Shown here piece after piece: positions 16,376-24,016 of a stretch of 36,150 nt of DNA. Positions within the stretch are counted from its first letter, which is position 1. Every line of letters begins with the position of its first letter. The position numbers were made by a program, and so were the translations under genes. The stretch is from Myxococcales bacterium (GTDB lineage: Bacteria > Myxococcota_A > Polyangia > Haliangiales > Haliangiaceae). The stretch spans positions 1 to 36,150 of the forward strand of contig JAEUJX010000510.1 of NCBI GenBank assembly GCA_016794545.1. The letters run 5' to 3'. The notes beneath the pieces were generated by a model. The model was not told the origin of the DNA. It saw only the letters and a list, made by a program, of their open reading frames with translations, and ran no database searches.

Positions 16376-17235
16376 CGATCACCTCCGCACCGCCTTTCGG
16401 CGCTGCTGCGCGACCCGACTCGTCGGGTCTTGCCACCGCCCGCGACTACGCGCGCGGGATCGTCGTCGCCGACACGCTGGCGGACAAGCTCGTGCCGCCG
16501 CCCGCGGAGCTCGTGCTCGAGGACGGCGAGCCGCCGCTGGTGATCCCGGCGCCCGGCCGGCCCGCGAACCTCGCGATGGTGCCGGGCCGCGCGGCCCGCG
16601 TGCCGCCGATCGCGGGCATGCGCGACCCGGCGCAGCGCGCGCGGATCCTCCACGCACTCGCGAACCACGAGCTCCAGGCGATCGAGCTGTTCGCGTGGGC
16701 GCTGCTCGCGTACCCCGACGCGCCGATCGCGTTCCGCCGCGGGCTCGTGGCGATCCTCGCCGACGAGCAGCGCCACCTCGGTCTCTACGACGCGCGGCTC
16801 CACGCGCTGGGCACGCGGTTCGGCGACCAGCCGGTGACCGGTCACTTCTGGGGCAAGCTCGACCACCTGGGCAGCCCGCTCGCCTTCGTGTGCGCGATGG
16901 GCCTCACGTTCGAGAACGCGAACCTCGACTTCGCGGGCGACTACGCCGCGGCCGCGCGCGCGTGCGGCGACCTCGAGACCGCGGCCGCGCTCGACCAGGT
17001 CCACGCCGACGAGATCGCGCACGTGCACTTCGGCTGGGTCTGGCTCGGCAAGCTCGCGCCCGGCCGCGACCCGTGGGAGGTCTACACGTCCACGGTGAAG
17101 TTCCCGCTCGGCCCGCGCCGCGCGCGCGGCGCCGTGCTCGACCGCGAGGCGCGCCGCAAGGCGGGGATGAGCGAGGCGTTCATCGACGCGCTCGACGCGG
17201 TCGCGCCGACCCGGCCGTCGGGCGAGCCGCGCTGA
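16372..17235 (+). CDS. Ferritin-like DUF455 family protein
   Basis: A 287-residue soluble helical protein whose Glu/His pattern fits a ferritin-like di-metal site. Glu100 or Glu105 (NHELQAIELFAWAL), Glu132-x-x-His135 (DEQRH), Glu181 (TFEN) and Glu214-x-x-His217 (DEIAH) are the likely ligands. It matches what I know of the DUF455 family, whose reaction is unknown. Its ATG overlaps the stop of metzincin-like gene 3 by 4 nt, and its own stop overlaps the ATP-grasp start by 1 nt. That is strong evidence of an operon mixing exported and cytoplasmic products. An oxidative or hydroxylating role is possible but is inference. Confidence 0.85.
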   Translation: MTITSAPPFGAAARPDSSGLATARDYARGIVVADTLADKLVPPPAELVLEDGEPPLVIPAPGRPANLAMVPGRAARVPPIAGMRDPAQRARILHALANHELQAIELFAWALLAYPDAPIAFRRGLVAILADEQRHLGLYDARLHALGTRFGDQPVTGHFWGKLDHLGSPLAFVCAMGLTFENANLDFAGDYAAAARACGDLETAAALDQVHADEIAHVHFGWVWLGKLAPGRDPWEVYTSTVKFPLGPRRARGAVLDREARRKAGMSEAFIDALDAVAPTRPSGEPR

Positions 17236-18134
17236 TGCCGTTCGTGATTCACGCGAACCTCGACGCGGAGGCCCGGTGGGCCGGCGGGGCCCTGCCCGCG
17301 CGGGTCGCCGAGCGGGTCAGCTACTACGCCGCGCTCGCGGCGTTCCTGGCGCACGGCGAGCTCTCCGGCGACGACGTCGAGGTCTGGGTGCCCGCCGCGA
17401 TCGACGAGCGCCGGCTCACGTTCGCGGCCGGCATCTACCCCGGCGCGCCGCCCGAGGCGGATCTCGTCTGGGCGCCCGATGCGGCGAAGGCCGCGAACGA
17501 TCGGCGGCTCGCGACGCGGCTCGCGGCCGAGGCAGGCATCGGTGTGCCGGGCGCGCGCGCGATCGCTTCGGTCGACGAGATCGACCTGCCCGGACCGTGG
17601 GTGGCGAAGGCGCCGTGGACCACCGCGGGCCGCGATCGCTGCCACGGCGACGGCGCGCCGACCGGCGAGCAGCGCACGCGGATCTCCCGCCTGCTCGCCC
17701 AGTTCGGCTCGCTCGTGCTCGAGCCCTGGCTGCCGCGCGCGTTCGACGTCGGCGTGTGCGCGATCGCGGTGCCCGGCCTCGCCGGCCAGGTGAGCCCGCC
17801 GCACGGCCTCGTCACCGACGCACGCGGCACGTTCCTCGGCATCGACCTCGCGCCACCGCCGCTGTCCGCCGAGCAGCGCGCGCGACTCGAGGCGTTCGTC
17901 CGCGACGTGCGCGCCCAGCTCCCCTACGCCGGTCCGATCGCCGTCGACGGGTTCGTCACCACCGACGGGCAGCTGTGCGTCTGCGAGATCAACGCGCGGT
18001 TCTCGTTCGGCTGGGTCGCGCGCGCGCTCGCCCGGCGGCACGGGATCGAGAAGCTCGGGTTCTCCGCGCCCCCGCCCGGCGCACACGTGCTCGTCGAGCC
18101 GCGCGGTGACGGCATCTGCGCGTGGATGATGTGA
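17235..18134 (+). CDS. ATP-grasp family ligase-like protein
   Basis: A 299-residue protein with ATP-grasp features: a lysine-containing strand and glycine/charged loop (WVAKAPWTTAGRDR, Lys125), the hinge LVLEPWL (Glu163), and the metal/phosphate motif ExNxR (Glu251, Asn253, Arg255 in CEINARFSFGW). Members join a carboxylate to an amine or thiol through an acyl-phosphate. The N-terminal third is short and may set the substrate. I cannot name a substrate. It starts on the last base of the DUF455 stop (TGATG), so the two are likely made together and may act in one pathway. Confidence 0.83.
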   Translation: MPFVIHANLDAEARWAGGALPARVAERVSYYAALAAFLAHGELSGDDVEVWVPAAIDERRLTFAAGIYPGAPPEADLVWAPDAAKAANDRRLATRLAAEAGIGVPGARAIASVDEIDLPGPWVAKAPWTTAGRDRCHGDGAPTGEQRTRISRLLAQFGSLVLEPWLPRAFDVGVCAIAVPGLAGQVSPPHGLVTDARGTFLGIDLAPPPLSAEQRARLEAFVRDVRAQLPYAGPIAVDGFVTTDGQLCVCEINARFSFGWVARALARRHGIEKLGFSAPPPGAHVLVEPRGDGICAWMM

Positions 18135-18151
18135 GATGCTGGCCCCGGACG

Positions 18152-19831
18152 ATGGGGTTCGCGGACTACACGAGCAGGTTCACGACGGGGTTGTGCCTCG
18201 AGCACGTCTATCACTGGGAGCGCACGCAGCCGGAGGCGCCGTGGCTGACGCAGCCACTCGGCGGCGGCAAGGTCGTGACGCTGTCGTGGCGCGAGGGCGT
18301 GGCCGAGGCGCGACGGCTCGCGACGTACCTCGCCTCGCTGGAGCTCCCCGCCGGCAGCTCGATCGGCCTGCTCTCGAAGGGCACCGCGTACTGGCTGATC
18401 GCGGACCTCGCGATCTTCCTGGCCGGCCACGTCAGCGTGCCGATGTACTCGACGTCGTCGGCGGACATGGTGCGGCAGATCCTCGATCACAGCGACGCGA
18501 AGCTGTTGTTCGTCGGCAAGCTCGACGCGTGGGAGCCGCTGCGCGGCGCGATCACGCCGGGCCTGCCGCTCGTCCGCATGCCGCTCGCCCCCGAGGGCGT
18601 CGACGGCGCGCGCTGGGAGGAGCTCGTCACGGCGCACGCGCCGCTGGCCGGCCATCCGGTGCGCGGTCCCGACGAGCTCGCGACCATCGTCTACACGTCG
18701 GGCTCGACGGGCAAGCCGAAGGGCGTGATGCACACGCACGGCTCGATCGCGCGCACCTGCATCGGCATCGGCGACGTCTACCCGACGATCGGCCCGGGCC
18801 ACCGGCTGCTCTCGCACCTGCCGCTCGCGCACGTCGCCGAGCGCCTGGTCGCGGGCATCGGCTCGATGTTCGCCGGCTTCCACGTGTTCTTCACCGAGTC
18901 GCTCCAGACGTTCCCGGCCGACCTCCAGCGCGCGCGGCCGACCCTGTTCTTCACCGTGCCGCGCCTGTGGCAGAAGTTCATGCTCGCGGTCAGCGAGAAG
19001 GTGCCGCCGAAGAAGCTCGCCCGCATGCTGCGGGTCCCGCTGCTCGGCCGGTACGTGCGGAACAAGCTGCTCCGCGCGCTCGGCCTCGACGCGGTCGAGT
19101 TCGCGGTCACCGGCTCCGCGCCGATCCCGCCGAGCGTGCTCGAGTGGTACGCGCGCCTCGGCCTGCACATCCTCGACGGCTACGGCATGACCGAGGACTT
19201 CGGCTACTCGCACGGCACGCGCCCCGGTCGCTCGCGCATCGGGTACTGCGGCGAACCGCAGCCCGGGGTCGAGCGCCGGATCGACGAGAACGGCGAGGTG
19301 CTCGTGAAGTCCCCCGGCGCGATGCTCGGGTACTTCAAGGAGCCCGAGCTGACCGCGCAGTCGTTCACCGAGGATCGCTTCTTCCGCACCGGCGACCGCG
19401 GCGAGATCGACGAGCTCGGCCGCCTGCGCATCACCGGACGGGTCAAGGAGCTGTTCAAGACGTCCAAGGGCAAGTACATCGCGCCGGTCCCGATCGAGCA
19501 CGAGCTCGCGAGCCACCCCGGCGTCGAGGCCGTGTGCGTCACCGGCGCCGGCCGCGTCCAGCCGTTCGCCTTGGTCCTGCTCGGCGCGGACGTGATGACG
19601 GGCGACCGCGACGCGCTGTCCGCGGGCCTCGCCGCCCACCTCGAGACCGTGAACGCCAGGCTCGAGAGCCACGAGAAGCTCGCGTTCTGCGTCGTCGTGA
19701 AGGAGCCGTGGCTGCCGGACAACGGCCTGCTCACGCCGACCCTGAAGATCAAGCGCGGCGAGATCGAGCGCCACTACGAGCCGCACGTCGACGGCTGGTA
19801 CGCCGACGGGCGCCCGTTGCTCTGGCAATGA
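18152..19831 (+). CDS. AMP-forming acyl-CoA synthetase (long-chain type)
   Basis: A 559-residue adenylate-forming enzyme. It has the P-loop YTSGSTGKPKG (181-191), a GYGMTED motif and the core motif RTGDRGEIDELGRL. The C-terminal hinge reads ITGRVKELFKTSKGKYIAP, with the long-chain FadD/FACS-type loop. It activates a fatty acid with ATP and couples it to CoA in the cytoplasm or at the membrane. ATG 18152 is taken as start; an in-frame ATG at 18122 overlaps the ATP-grasp gene. With only 17 bp after that gene it may be the last gene of the same transcription unit, though the link is less tight than among genes 13503-18134. Confidence 0.93.
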   Translation: MGFADYTSRFTTGLCLEHVYHWERTQPEAPWLTQPLGGGKVVTLSWREGVAEARRLATYLASLELPAGSSIGLLSKGTAYWLIADLAIFLAGHVSVPMYSTSSADMVRQILDHSDAKLLFVGKLDAWEPLRGAITPGLPLVRMPLAPEGVDGARWEELVTAHAPLAGHPVRGPDELATIVYTSGSTGKPKGVMHTHGSIARTCIGIGDVYPTIGPGHRLLSHLPLAHVAERLVAGIGSMFAGFHVFFTESLQTFPADLQRARPTLFFTVPRLWQKFMLAVSEKVPPKKLARMLRVPLLGRYVRNKLLRALGLDAVEFAVTGSAPIPPSVLEWYARLGLHILDGYGMTEDFGYSHGTRPGRSRIGYCGEPQPGVERRIDENGEVLVKSPGAMLGYFKEPELTAQSFTEDRFFRTGDRGEIDELGRLRITGRVKELFKTSKGKYIAPVPIEHELASHPGVEAVCVTGAGRVQPFALVLLGADVMTGDRDALSAGLAAHLETVNARLESHEKLAFCVVVKEPWLPDNGLLTPTLKIKRGEIERHYEPHVDGWYADGRPLLWQ

Positions 19832-19860
19832 CGGCGGGGTGGTCGCCGTCAGCCCGGCAT

Positions 19861-19881
19861 GGTAATACTGCCGGTATGACC
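19861..19881. promoter_or_regulatory. Operator dyad over the toxin-antitoxin promoter and start
   Basis: Half-sites GGTnATAC (19861-19868) and GTATnACC (19874-19881) form an exact inverted repeat with a 5-bp centre. The left arm contains the -10 candidate TAATAC (19863-19868, 7 nt before the ATG); the right arm contains the ATG at 19876. Ribbon-helix-helix antitoxins typically bind such dyads to repress their own operon, which fits here. Confidence 0.7.
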
Positions 19882-20193
19882 ACGTACGAGAAGATCGCGA
19901 TCAGCTTGCCGTCGCGGGCTGCCGAGACGATCCGGCGTGCGGTCAAGCATGGGCGCGCGAAGAGCGTGAGCGCGTATATCGCAGCGGCGGTCGAGGAGAA
20001 GACGACGAAGGAATCCTTCATGGAGCTTCTCGAACAGATGCTCGAAGAGACCGGAGGACCACTGACACCCGCCGAGCGTCGAAGAGCGGATCGGGAGCTC
20101 GGGTACGTCGCCCCTGCGCTATCGCCGGGTCGGATCCCTCGCGCACGCACGAAACGCCGGCCTCGAACCGCGAGCGGCACGCGGGCGAGGTGA
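19876..20193 (+). CDS. Ribbon-helix-helix antitoxin (VapB/CopG-like)
   Basis: This 105-residue protein begins with a ribbon-helix-helix pattern: a short strand (EKIAISLP), a helix with AAETIRRAV, and a second helix SVSAYIAAAVEEK. The middle helix probably wraps the toxin. The C-terminus is a basic tail rich in Arg, Pro and Lys. It precedes a PIN toxin gene by 3 nt. Codon use is less GC-extreme than in the neighbours (several GAA, CTT, CAT, TAT and TTG codons), consistent with a mobile cassette. The likely role is to neutralise the toxin and repress the operon through the dyad at its start. Confidence 0.85.
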   Translation: MTTYEKIAISLPSRAAETIRRAVKHGRAKSVSAYIAAAVEEKTTKESFMELLEQMLEETGGPLTPAERRRADRELGYVAPALSPGRIPRARTKRRPRTASGTRAR

Positions 20194-20196
20194 GTC

Positions 20197-20574
20197 GTGG
20201 CGGGCTTGACACTCGACGCAGGCGCGCTGATCGCGTACGAGCGTGGAGACCGGCGGATGATCGCGCGGATCACCAGCGCCCTCGATCACGAGGATCGCAT
20301 CGCCGTCCCGGCGGGTGTCATCGCGCAGGTCTGGCGCGACGGCAGGCGTCAGGCACGACTGGCACGGCTGCTCGCTCTGGACGACGTCGAGGTCGTCGCG
20401 CTCGACGGTCTCGCGGCTCGCGCCGCAGGCCAGCTCTGCGGCGTCACGGGTACGACCGATGTGGTCGATGCGTCCGTCGTGCTCTGCGCGCGGGCGCGAG
20501 CCCATCGGATCGCCACCTCCGATCCGGATGACCTGGCCAGGCTCGATCCGGCGGCCGAGCTCATCGTGGTCTGA
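20197..20574 (+). CDS. PIN-domain ribonuclease toxin (VapC-like)
   Basis: A 125-residue PIN domain. The first acidic residue is Asp7 (LTLDAGALIAYERGD), and the later acids are Asp88, Asp91 (TTDVVDASVVL) and Asp109 (TSDPDDL). The second acidic position, usually Glu, appears as Gln44 (AGVIAQVWRDG), a variant I believe occurs in one VapC subgroup. VapC toxins cleave specific tRNAs, rRNA or mRNA and stop growth when the antitoxin is lost. The GTG start follows the antitoxin stop by 3 nt, with GAGGTGA as a ribosome site overlapping that stop. Confidence 0.88.
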   Translation: MAGLTLDAGALIAYERGDRRMIARITSALDHEDRIAVPAGVIAQVWRDGRRQARLARLLALDDVEVVALDGLAARAAGQLCGVTGTTDVVDASVVLCARARAHRIATSDPDDLARLDPAAELIVV

Positions 20575-20609
20575 CCGGACGCTGGCACGATCTATCGGGT
20601 TCCGGCCCT

Positions 20610-20628
20610 AATTATACGGTGTAAAGTT
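20610..20628. promoter_or_regulatory. Imperfect dyad over the amidohydrolase promoter
   Basis: TAC (20615-20617) and GTA (20621-20623) flank GGT, with further matching pairs T20613-A20625, A20611-T20627 and A20610-T20628. It overlaps the -10 candidate TAAAGT. It is a possible site for the TetR regulator encoded at the end of this operon. The stretch is unusually AT-rich for the window. Confidence 0.35.
20622..20627 (+). promoter_or_regulatory. Candidate leaderless -10 element (TAAAGT)
   Basis: TAAAGT ends 7 nt before the GTG at 20635. A further TATACG-like hexamer just upstream could also serve. Confidence 0.5.
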
Positions 20629-20634
20629 CGGCCC

Positions 20635-22380
20635 GTGTTCGAGCTGAAGATCACCGGTGGCACGATCGTCGACGGGACGGGACGCGCGGCGTTCGAGGGG
20701 GACGTCGCGATCGCGGATGGACGGATCGCGGCCGTCGGCGACCTGCGGGGGCAGGCCGCCGATCGCACGATCGACGCGGCCGGGGCGCACGTGCTGCCCG
20801 GCTTCGTGGACATCCACACGCACTACGACGGCCAGGCGACGTGGGACGTCGACCTCCTGCCGAGCTCGCTGCTCGGGGTCACGACGTGCGTGATGGGGAG
20901 CTGCGGGGTCGGCTTCGCGCCGGTGAAGAAGGGCGAGGAGCAGCGGCTGGTCGAGCTGATGGAGGGCGTCGAGGACATCCCGGGGGCGGCGCTCGCCGAG
21001 GGCATCCCGTGGGGCTGGGAGTCGGTCGGCGACTACCTGGACTTCCTGGCGAAGGATCCGCGCGCGATCGACGTGCTCGTGCAGGTGCCGCACGATCCGG
21101 TGCGGATGTACGTGATGGGCGAGCGCGCGGTCGCGGGGGAGCGCGCGACCGACGACGACATCGAGGCGATGCGGCGCGTCGTCCGCGCCGCCCTCGAGGC
21201 CGGCGCCGCCGGGTTCTCGACCGGGCGCAGCGACAACCACCGCACGGCGAAGGGCGCCGAGACCCCGGCCTCCGAGTGCGACCTGCGCGAGCTCGTCGGC
21301 ATCGCGCGCGCGTTCGAGGGCCTCCGCCACGGCGTCGTGCAGGCGGTCAGCGACTTCGACATGGCGCGCGGTCCCGACCGATTCGATGGCGAGCTCGCGC
21401 TGCTGGTCGCGATGGCCGAGGCCGCCGGGCGGCCGATGTCGATCTCGACGATGCAGCGCGACGCCGAGCCCGGCCAGTGGAAGCGGATCTTCGCGGGCGT
21501 CGAGGCCGCGACGGCGCGCGGGCTCGACCTGCGCTGCCAGGTCGCGGCGCGCGGCATCGGCGTGCTGCTCGGGCTCGAGGCGACGTTCCACCCGTTCATG
21601 GGCTTCCCGACCTACAAGTCGCTCGCCGCGCTGCCGCTGCCCGAGCGCGTCGCGATGCTGCGCCGACCCGAGGTGCGCGCGGCGATCCTCGCCGAGAAGA
21701 CCGACAAGCTCGCCGGCGACGGCACGCCGATCCCGCCGCTCGCCGACGTGCTGCTCGCGAACATCGAGAAGGTCGCCATGCGGATGTTCCCGCTCGGCGC
21801 GCGGCCCGACTACGAGCCGAAGCTGATGGACTGCATCGCCGGGCGTGCCGCGCGCACCGGCGGCAGCGTGCTCGCGGCGATCTACGACGCGCTGCTCGAG
21901 GAGGAGGGCAAGGCACTGCTCTACTTCCCGATCTACAACTACGCGAGCATGAACCTCGACACGGTGCGCGAGATGCTCGTGCACCCGCGGGCGCTGGTCG
22001 GGCTCGGCGACGCCGGCGCACACGTCGGCACGGTGTGCGACGCGAGCATGCCGGCGTTCCTCGTGCAGCACTGGGGCCCGCGGCTCGGGCTCCCGCGGGT
22101 GGTGCGCATGCAGACGCACGACACAGCGCGGTTCATCGGCCTTCACGACCGCGGTACGCTCGAGGTCGGGATGCGCGCGGACCTCAACGTGATCGAGCTG
22201 CCGCGCCTGACGTTGCAGCGCCCCGAGCTCGTCCGCGACCTGCCCGCGGGCGGCAAGCGGCTGTTCCAGCGGGCCGAGGGCTTCCTCGCGACGCTCGTCG
22301 GCGGCGCCGTGATCGCGGAGCAGGGAGCATTGACCGGCGTCCGGCCCGGCCGGCTCGTTCGGATGGGAGGTGCCTCGTGA
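20635..22380 (+). CDS. N-acyl-D-amino-acid deacylase (D-aminoacylase) family amidohydrolase
   Basis: A 581-residue amidohydrolase-superfamily enzyme. It has the first metal motif HTHYDGQ (His61, His63) and the family-typical [11 protein letters not shown], whose Cys90 serves as metal ligand in D-aminoacylases. Further features are a late [10 protein letters not shown] motif and a small C-terminal beta domain. The family removes acyl groups from N-acyl-D-amino acids or related amides using one or two zinc ions; the exact substrate is not readable. The GTG start is supported by a -10 candidate 7 nt upstream. Its stop overlaps the next start (GTGA), and GGGAGG before that start lies inside this gene. 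Confidence 0.9.
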   Translation: MFELKITGGTIVDGTGRAAFEGDVAIADGRIAAVGDLRGQAADRTIDAAGAHVLPGFVDIHTHYDGQATWDVDLLPSSLLGVTTCVMGSCGVGFAPVKKGEEQRLVELMEGVEDIPGAALAEGIPWGWESVGDYLDFLAKDPRAIDVLVQVPHDPVRMYVMGERAVAGERATDDDIEAMRRVVRAALEAGAAGFSTGRSDNHRTAKGAETPASECDLRELVGIARAFEGLRHGVVQAVSDFDMARGPDRFDGELALLVAMAEAAGRPMSISTMQRDAEPGQWKRIFAGVEAATARGLDLRCQVAARGIGVLLGLEATFHPFMGFPTYKSLAALPLPERVAMLRRPEVRAAILAEKTDKLAGDGTPIPPLADVLLANIEKVAMRMFPLGARPDYEPKLMDCIAGRAARTGGSVLAAIYDALLEEEGKALLYFPIYNYASMNLDTVREMLVHPRALVGLGDAGAHVGTVCDASMPAFLVQHWGPRLGLPRVVRMQTHDTARFIGLHDRGTLEVGMRADLNVIELPRLTLQRPELVRDLPAGGKRLFQRAEGFLATLVGGAVIAEQGALTGVRPGRLVRMGGAS

Positions 22381-22883
22381 TCGCGTTCGTCCTCGGCGCT
22401 CTGACCTGGACCCTGCTCGAGTACCTGATCCACCGGTGGATGGGACACGACCGGCGCTTCAAGAAGACTCCGTTCGGCGTCGAGCACGTGCGCCACCACA
22501 TCGAGGGCAACTACTTCGCGCCGACGTGGAAGAAGGTGCTGTTCGCGCTCGGCCTCGGCGCGCTGCTCGTGCTCCTCGCCGGCATCGGATACACCGTGGG
22601 GCTGCTCGCGAGCTACGCGCTCTACGAGGTCCTGCACCGGCGGTATCACACGCACGGCGGCTTCGGTCCCTACGGCCGGTGGGCGCGCCGCCACCACTTC
22701 CATCACCACTTCGTCGACGGCCGCACGAACCACGGCGTGACCTCGCCGGTGTGGGACCTCGTGTTCGGCACCTACGCCCCGACCTCGGCGATCCCCGTGC
22801 CTCGAAAGCTGGTGATGCCGTGGCTCGTCGACGCGTCGGGCGCGATCCGCGCCGAGCACGCCGGAGTGTATCGGCTCCGGTGA
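22377..22883 (+). CDS. Fatty acid hydroxylase / sterol desaturase-type membrane enzyme
   Basis: A 168-residue membrane protein with the histidine clusters of the di-iron hydroxylase superfamily: His19-x4-His24, His37-x2-HisHis (40-41), HRRYHTH (87-93), HHFHHH (106-111) and His119. Hydrophobic segments lie before the first cluster and at about 55-83. These enzymes hydroxylate lipid chains, or desaturate related substrates, using O2. The GTG at 22377 overlaps the amidohydrolase stop by 4 nt and has a strong GGGAGG ribosome site. Coupling to an amide hydrolase suggests lipid-amide chemistry, which is inference. Confidence 0.88.
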   Translation: MIAFVLGALTWTLLEYLIHRWMGHDRRFKKTPFGVEHVRHHIEGNYFAPTWKKVLFALGLGALLVLLAGIGYTVGLLASYALYEVLHRRYHTHGGFGPYGRWARRHHFHHHFVDGRTNHGVTSPVWDLVFGTYAPTSAIPVPRKLVMPWLVDASGAIRAEHAGVYRLR

Positions 22884-23500
22884 GGCGAGCCGGCCGCCCG
22901 AAGCAGGACTCCGGCCTCTCGCACGAGGCGATCCGCACCACCGCGCTCGCGCTGATCGAGCGCGACGGGCTCGCCGAGCTGTCGATCCGCAAGCTCGGCA
23001 AGGAGCTCGGCTGCGAGGCCATGGCGCTGTACTGGTACTACCCGTCGAAGGACGCCCTGCTCGACGCCGTCGTCGACGAGCTGATCGCCCCGGTCGCCGC
23101 GGCGATGAGCGCTCCCGCGGTCAGCTGGCTGGAGCTGCTGCGCGCGGTCGCCCGCGCGTATCGCGACCTCGCGCGCGTGCACCCGCAGGCGTTCCCGCTG
23201 CTCGCGACGCGGCGGTTCGCGAGCGAGGGCACGTACGCGTTCCTCGACCGGCTGTTCGAGACCGCGCGCGCGCACGGCGTCACCGACGGCGACGCCGCTC
23301 GCGCGTACCGCATCGTCGGCAGCTACGTCAGCGGGTTCGCGCTGTCCGAGCTCGCCGAGCCGCGCGAGGCGGCGGAGCTGCGCGAGCGCTACCCGCGGGT
23401 CGCGGCGGTCACCGACCAGCTCGCGCCGAAGAAGCTCGAGGCGATCTTCGAGCACGGACTCGAGGTGCTGCTGGCCGATCTCACTTCTTCGCGGTCGTGA
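22880..23500 (+). CDS. TetR family transcriptional regulator
   Basis: A 206-residue protein with an N-terminal helix-turn-helix (ELSIRKLGKELGCEAMALYWYYPSKDALL, in two parts: recognition helix GCEAMALYWYY) and an all-helical ligand domain of the tetracycline-repressor C-terminal type. The GTG start overlaps the stop of the hydroxylase gene (GTGA), so it is the third gene of the operon. It probably represses the operon in response to a small molecule; the dyad at 20610-20628 is a candidate site. Its last 20 bp overlap the converging lipoprotein gene. Confidence 0.9.
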   Translation: MRRAGRPKQDSGLSHEAIRTTALALIERDGLAELSIRKLGKELGCEAMALYWYYPSKDALLDAVVDELIAPVAAAMSAPAVSWLELLRAVARAYRDLARVHPQAFPLLATRRFASEGTYAFLDRLFETARAHGVTDGDAARAYRIVGSYVSGFALSELAEPREAAELRERYPRVAAVTDQLAPKKLEAIFEHGLEVLLADLTSSRS

Positions 23501-23993
23501 TCTCGAGGCGCGCGACCGGGCGGACCTGCGGGAACGAGTCGCCGGCGCGGTGGAGCCGACCACCCTGACCGTGGAACCGCGGGAACGGATCCTTCGGATC
23601 GATCGTCGACACGATGATCTCGCCGCGGCGCGTGAGGAACAGCACCGGCTCGAGGCCGGTCGGCAGCGGACGCTGCTGCTTGAGGCTCATGCCGGCGGGC
23701 GACACCGCCTCGATGATCGTGCCGGGTGGCCTGGCCTCGGGCACCAGCGTCGCGATGAGCCACGCGGTGCGCTCGGCATCGGCGAAGTCGGGCTTCGTGG
23801 TGTTCAGCATCTGCGCCGTGATCGTCGTGGACGGGGTGCCGTCCACGAGCACCCCGATCGCGAGGTCCGCCGGCGGCGGCATGTCCTTGGGCGGCGGCTT
23901 GTCGGGCCACTGCTTGGTCTCCGCCTCGTTGCTCGCCTTCGAGCACGCCGCGCCGGCCACGGCGAGAGCGGCGACGAGCAGCATCCGGACCAT
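23481..23993 (-). CDS. Putative lipoprotein of unknown function
   Basis: A 170-residue protein with a lipoprotein signal (VRMLLVAALAVAGAAC, Cys17), followed by a Lys/Pro-rich linker and a compact domain of about 120 residues that I do not recognise. It overlaps the end of the converging TetR gene by 20 bp. It is transcribed divergently from the sirtuin gene with only 23 bp between start codons. A TACAAT hexamer 6 nt before its ATG is an excellent -10 candidate. Confidence 0.82.
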   Translation of the reverse strand: MVRMLLVAALAVAGAACSKASNEAETKQWPDKPPPKDMPPPADLAIGVLVDGTPSTTITAQMLNTTKPDFADAERTAWLIATLVPEARPPGTIIEAVSPAGMSLKQQRPLPTGLEPVLFLTRRGEIIVSTIDPKDPFPRFHGQGGRLHRAGDSFPQVRPVARLEITTAKK

Positions 23994-23999
23994 GACGGC

Positions 24000-24009
24000 A
24001 TTGTAGCAT
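24000..24009. promoter_or_regulatory. Divergent -10 elements sharing a TA step
   Basis: Within ATTGTAGCAT, the plus strand reads TAGCAT (24004-24009, 7 nt before the sirtuin ATG) and the minus strand reads TACAAT (24005 to 24000, 6 nt before the lipoprotein ATG). Both would give leaderless transcripts, and the two polymerases could not bind at once. Confidence 0.5.
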
Positions 24010-24016
24010 CGGCCGC

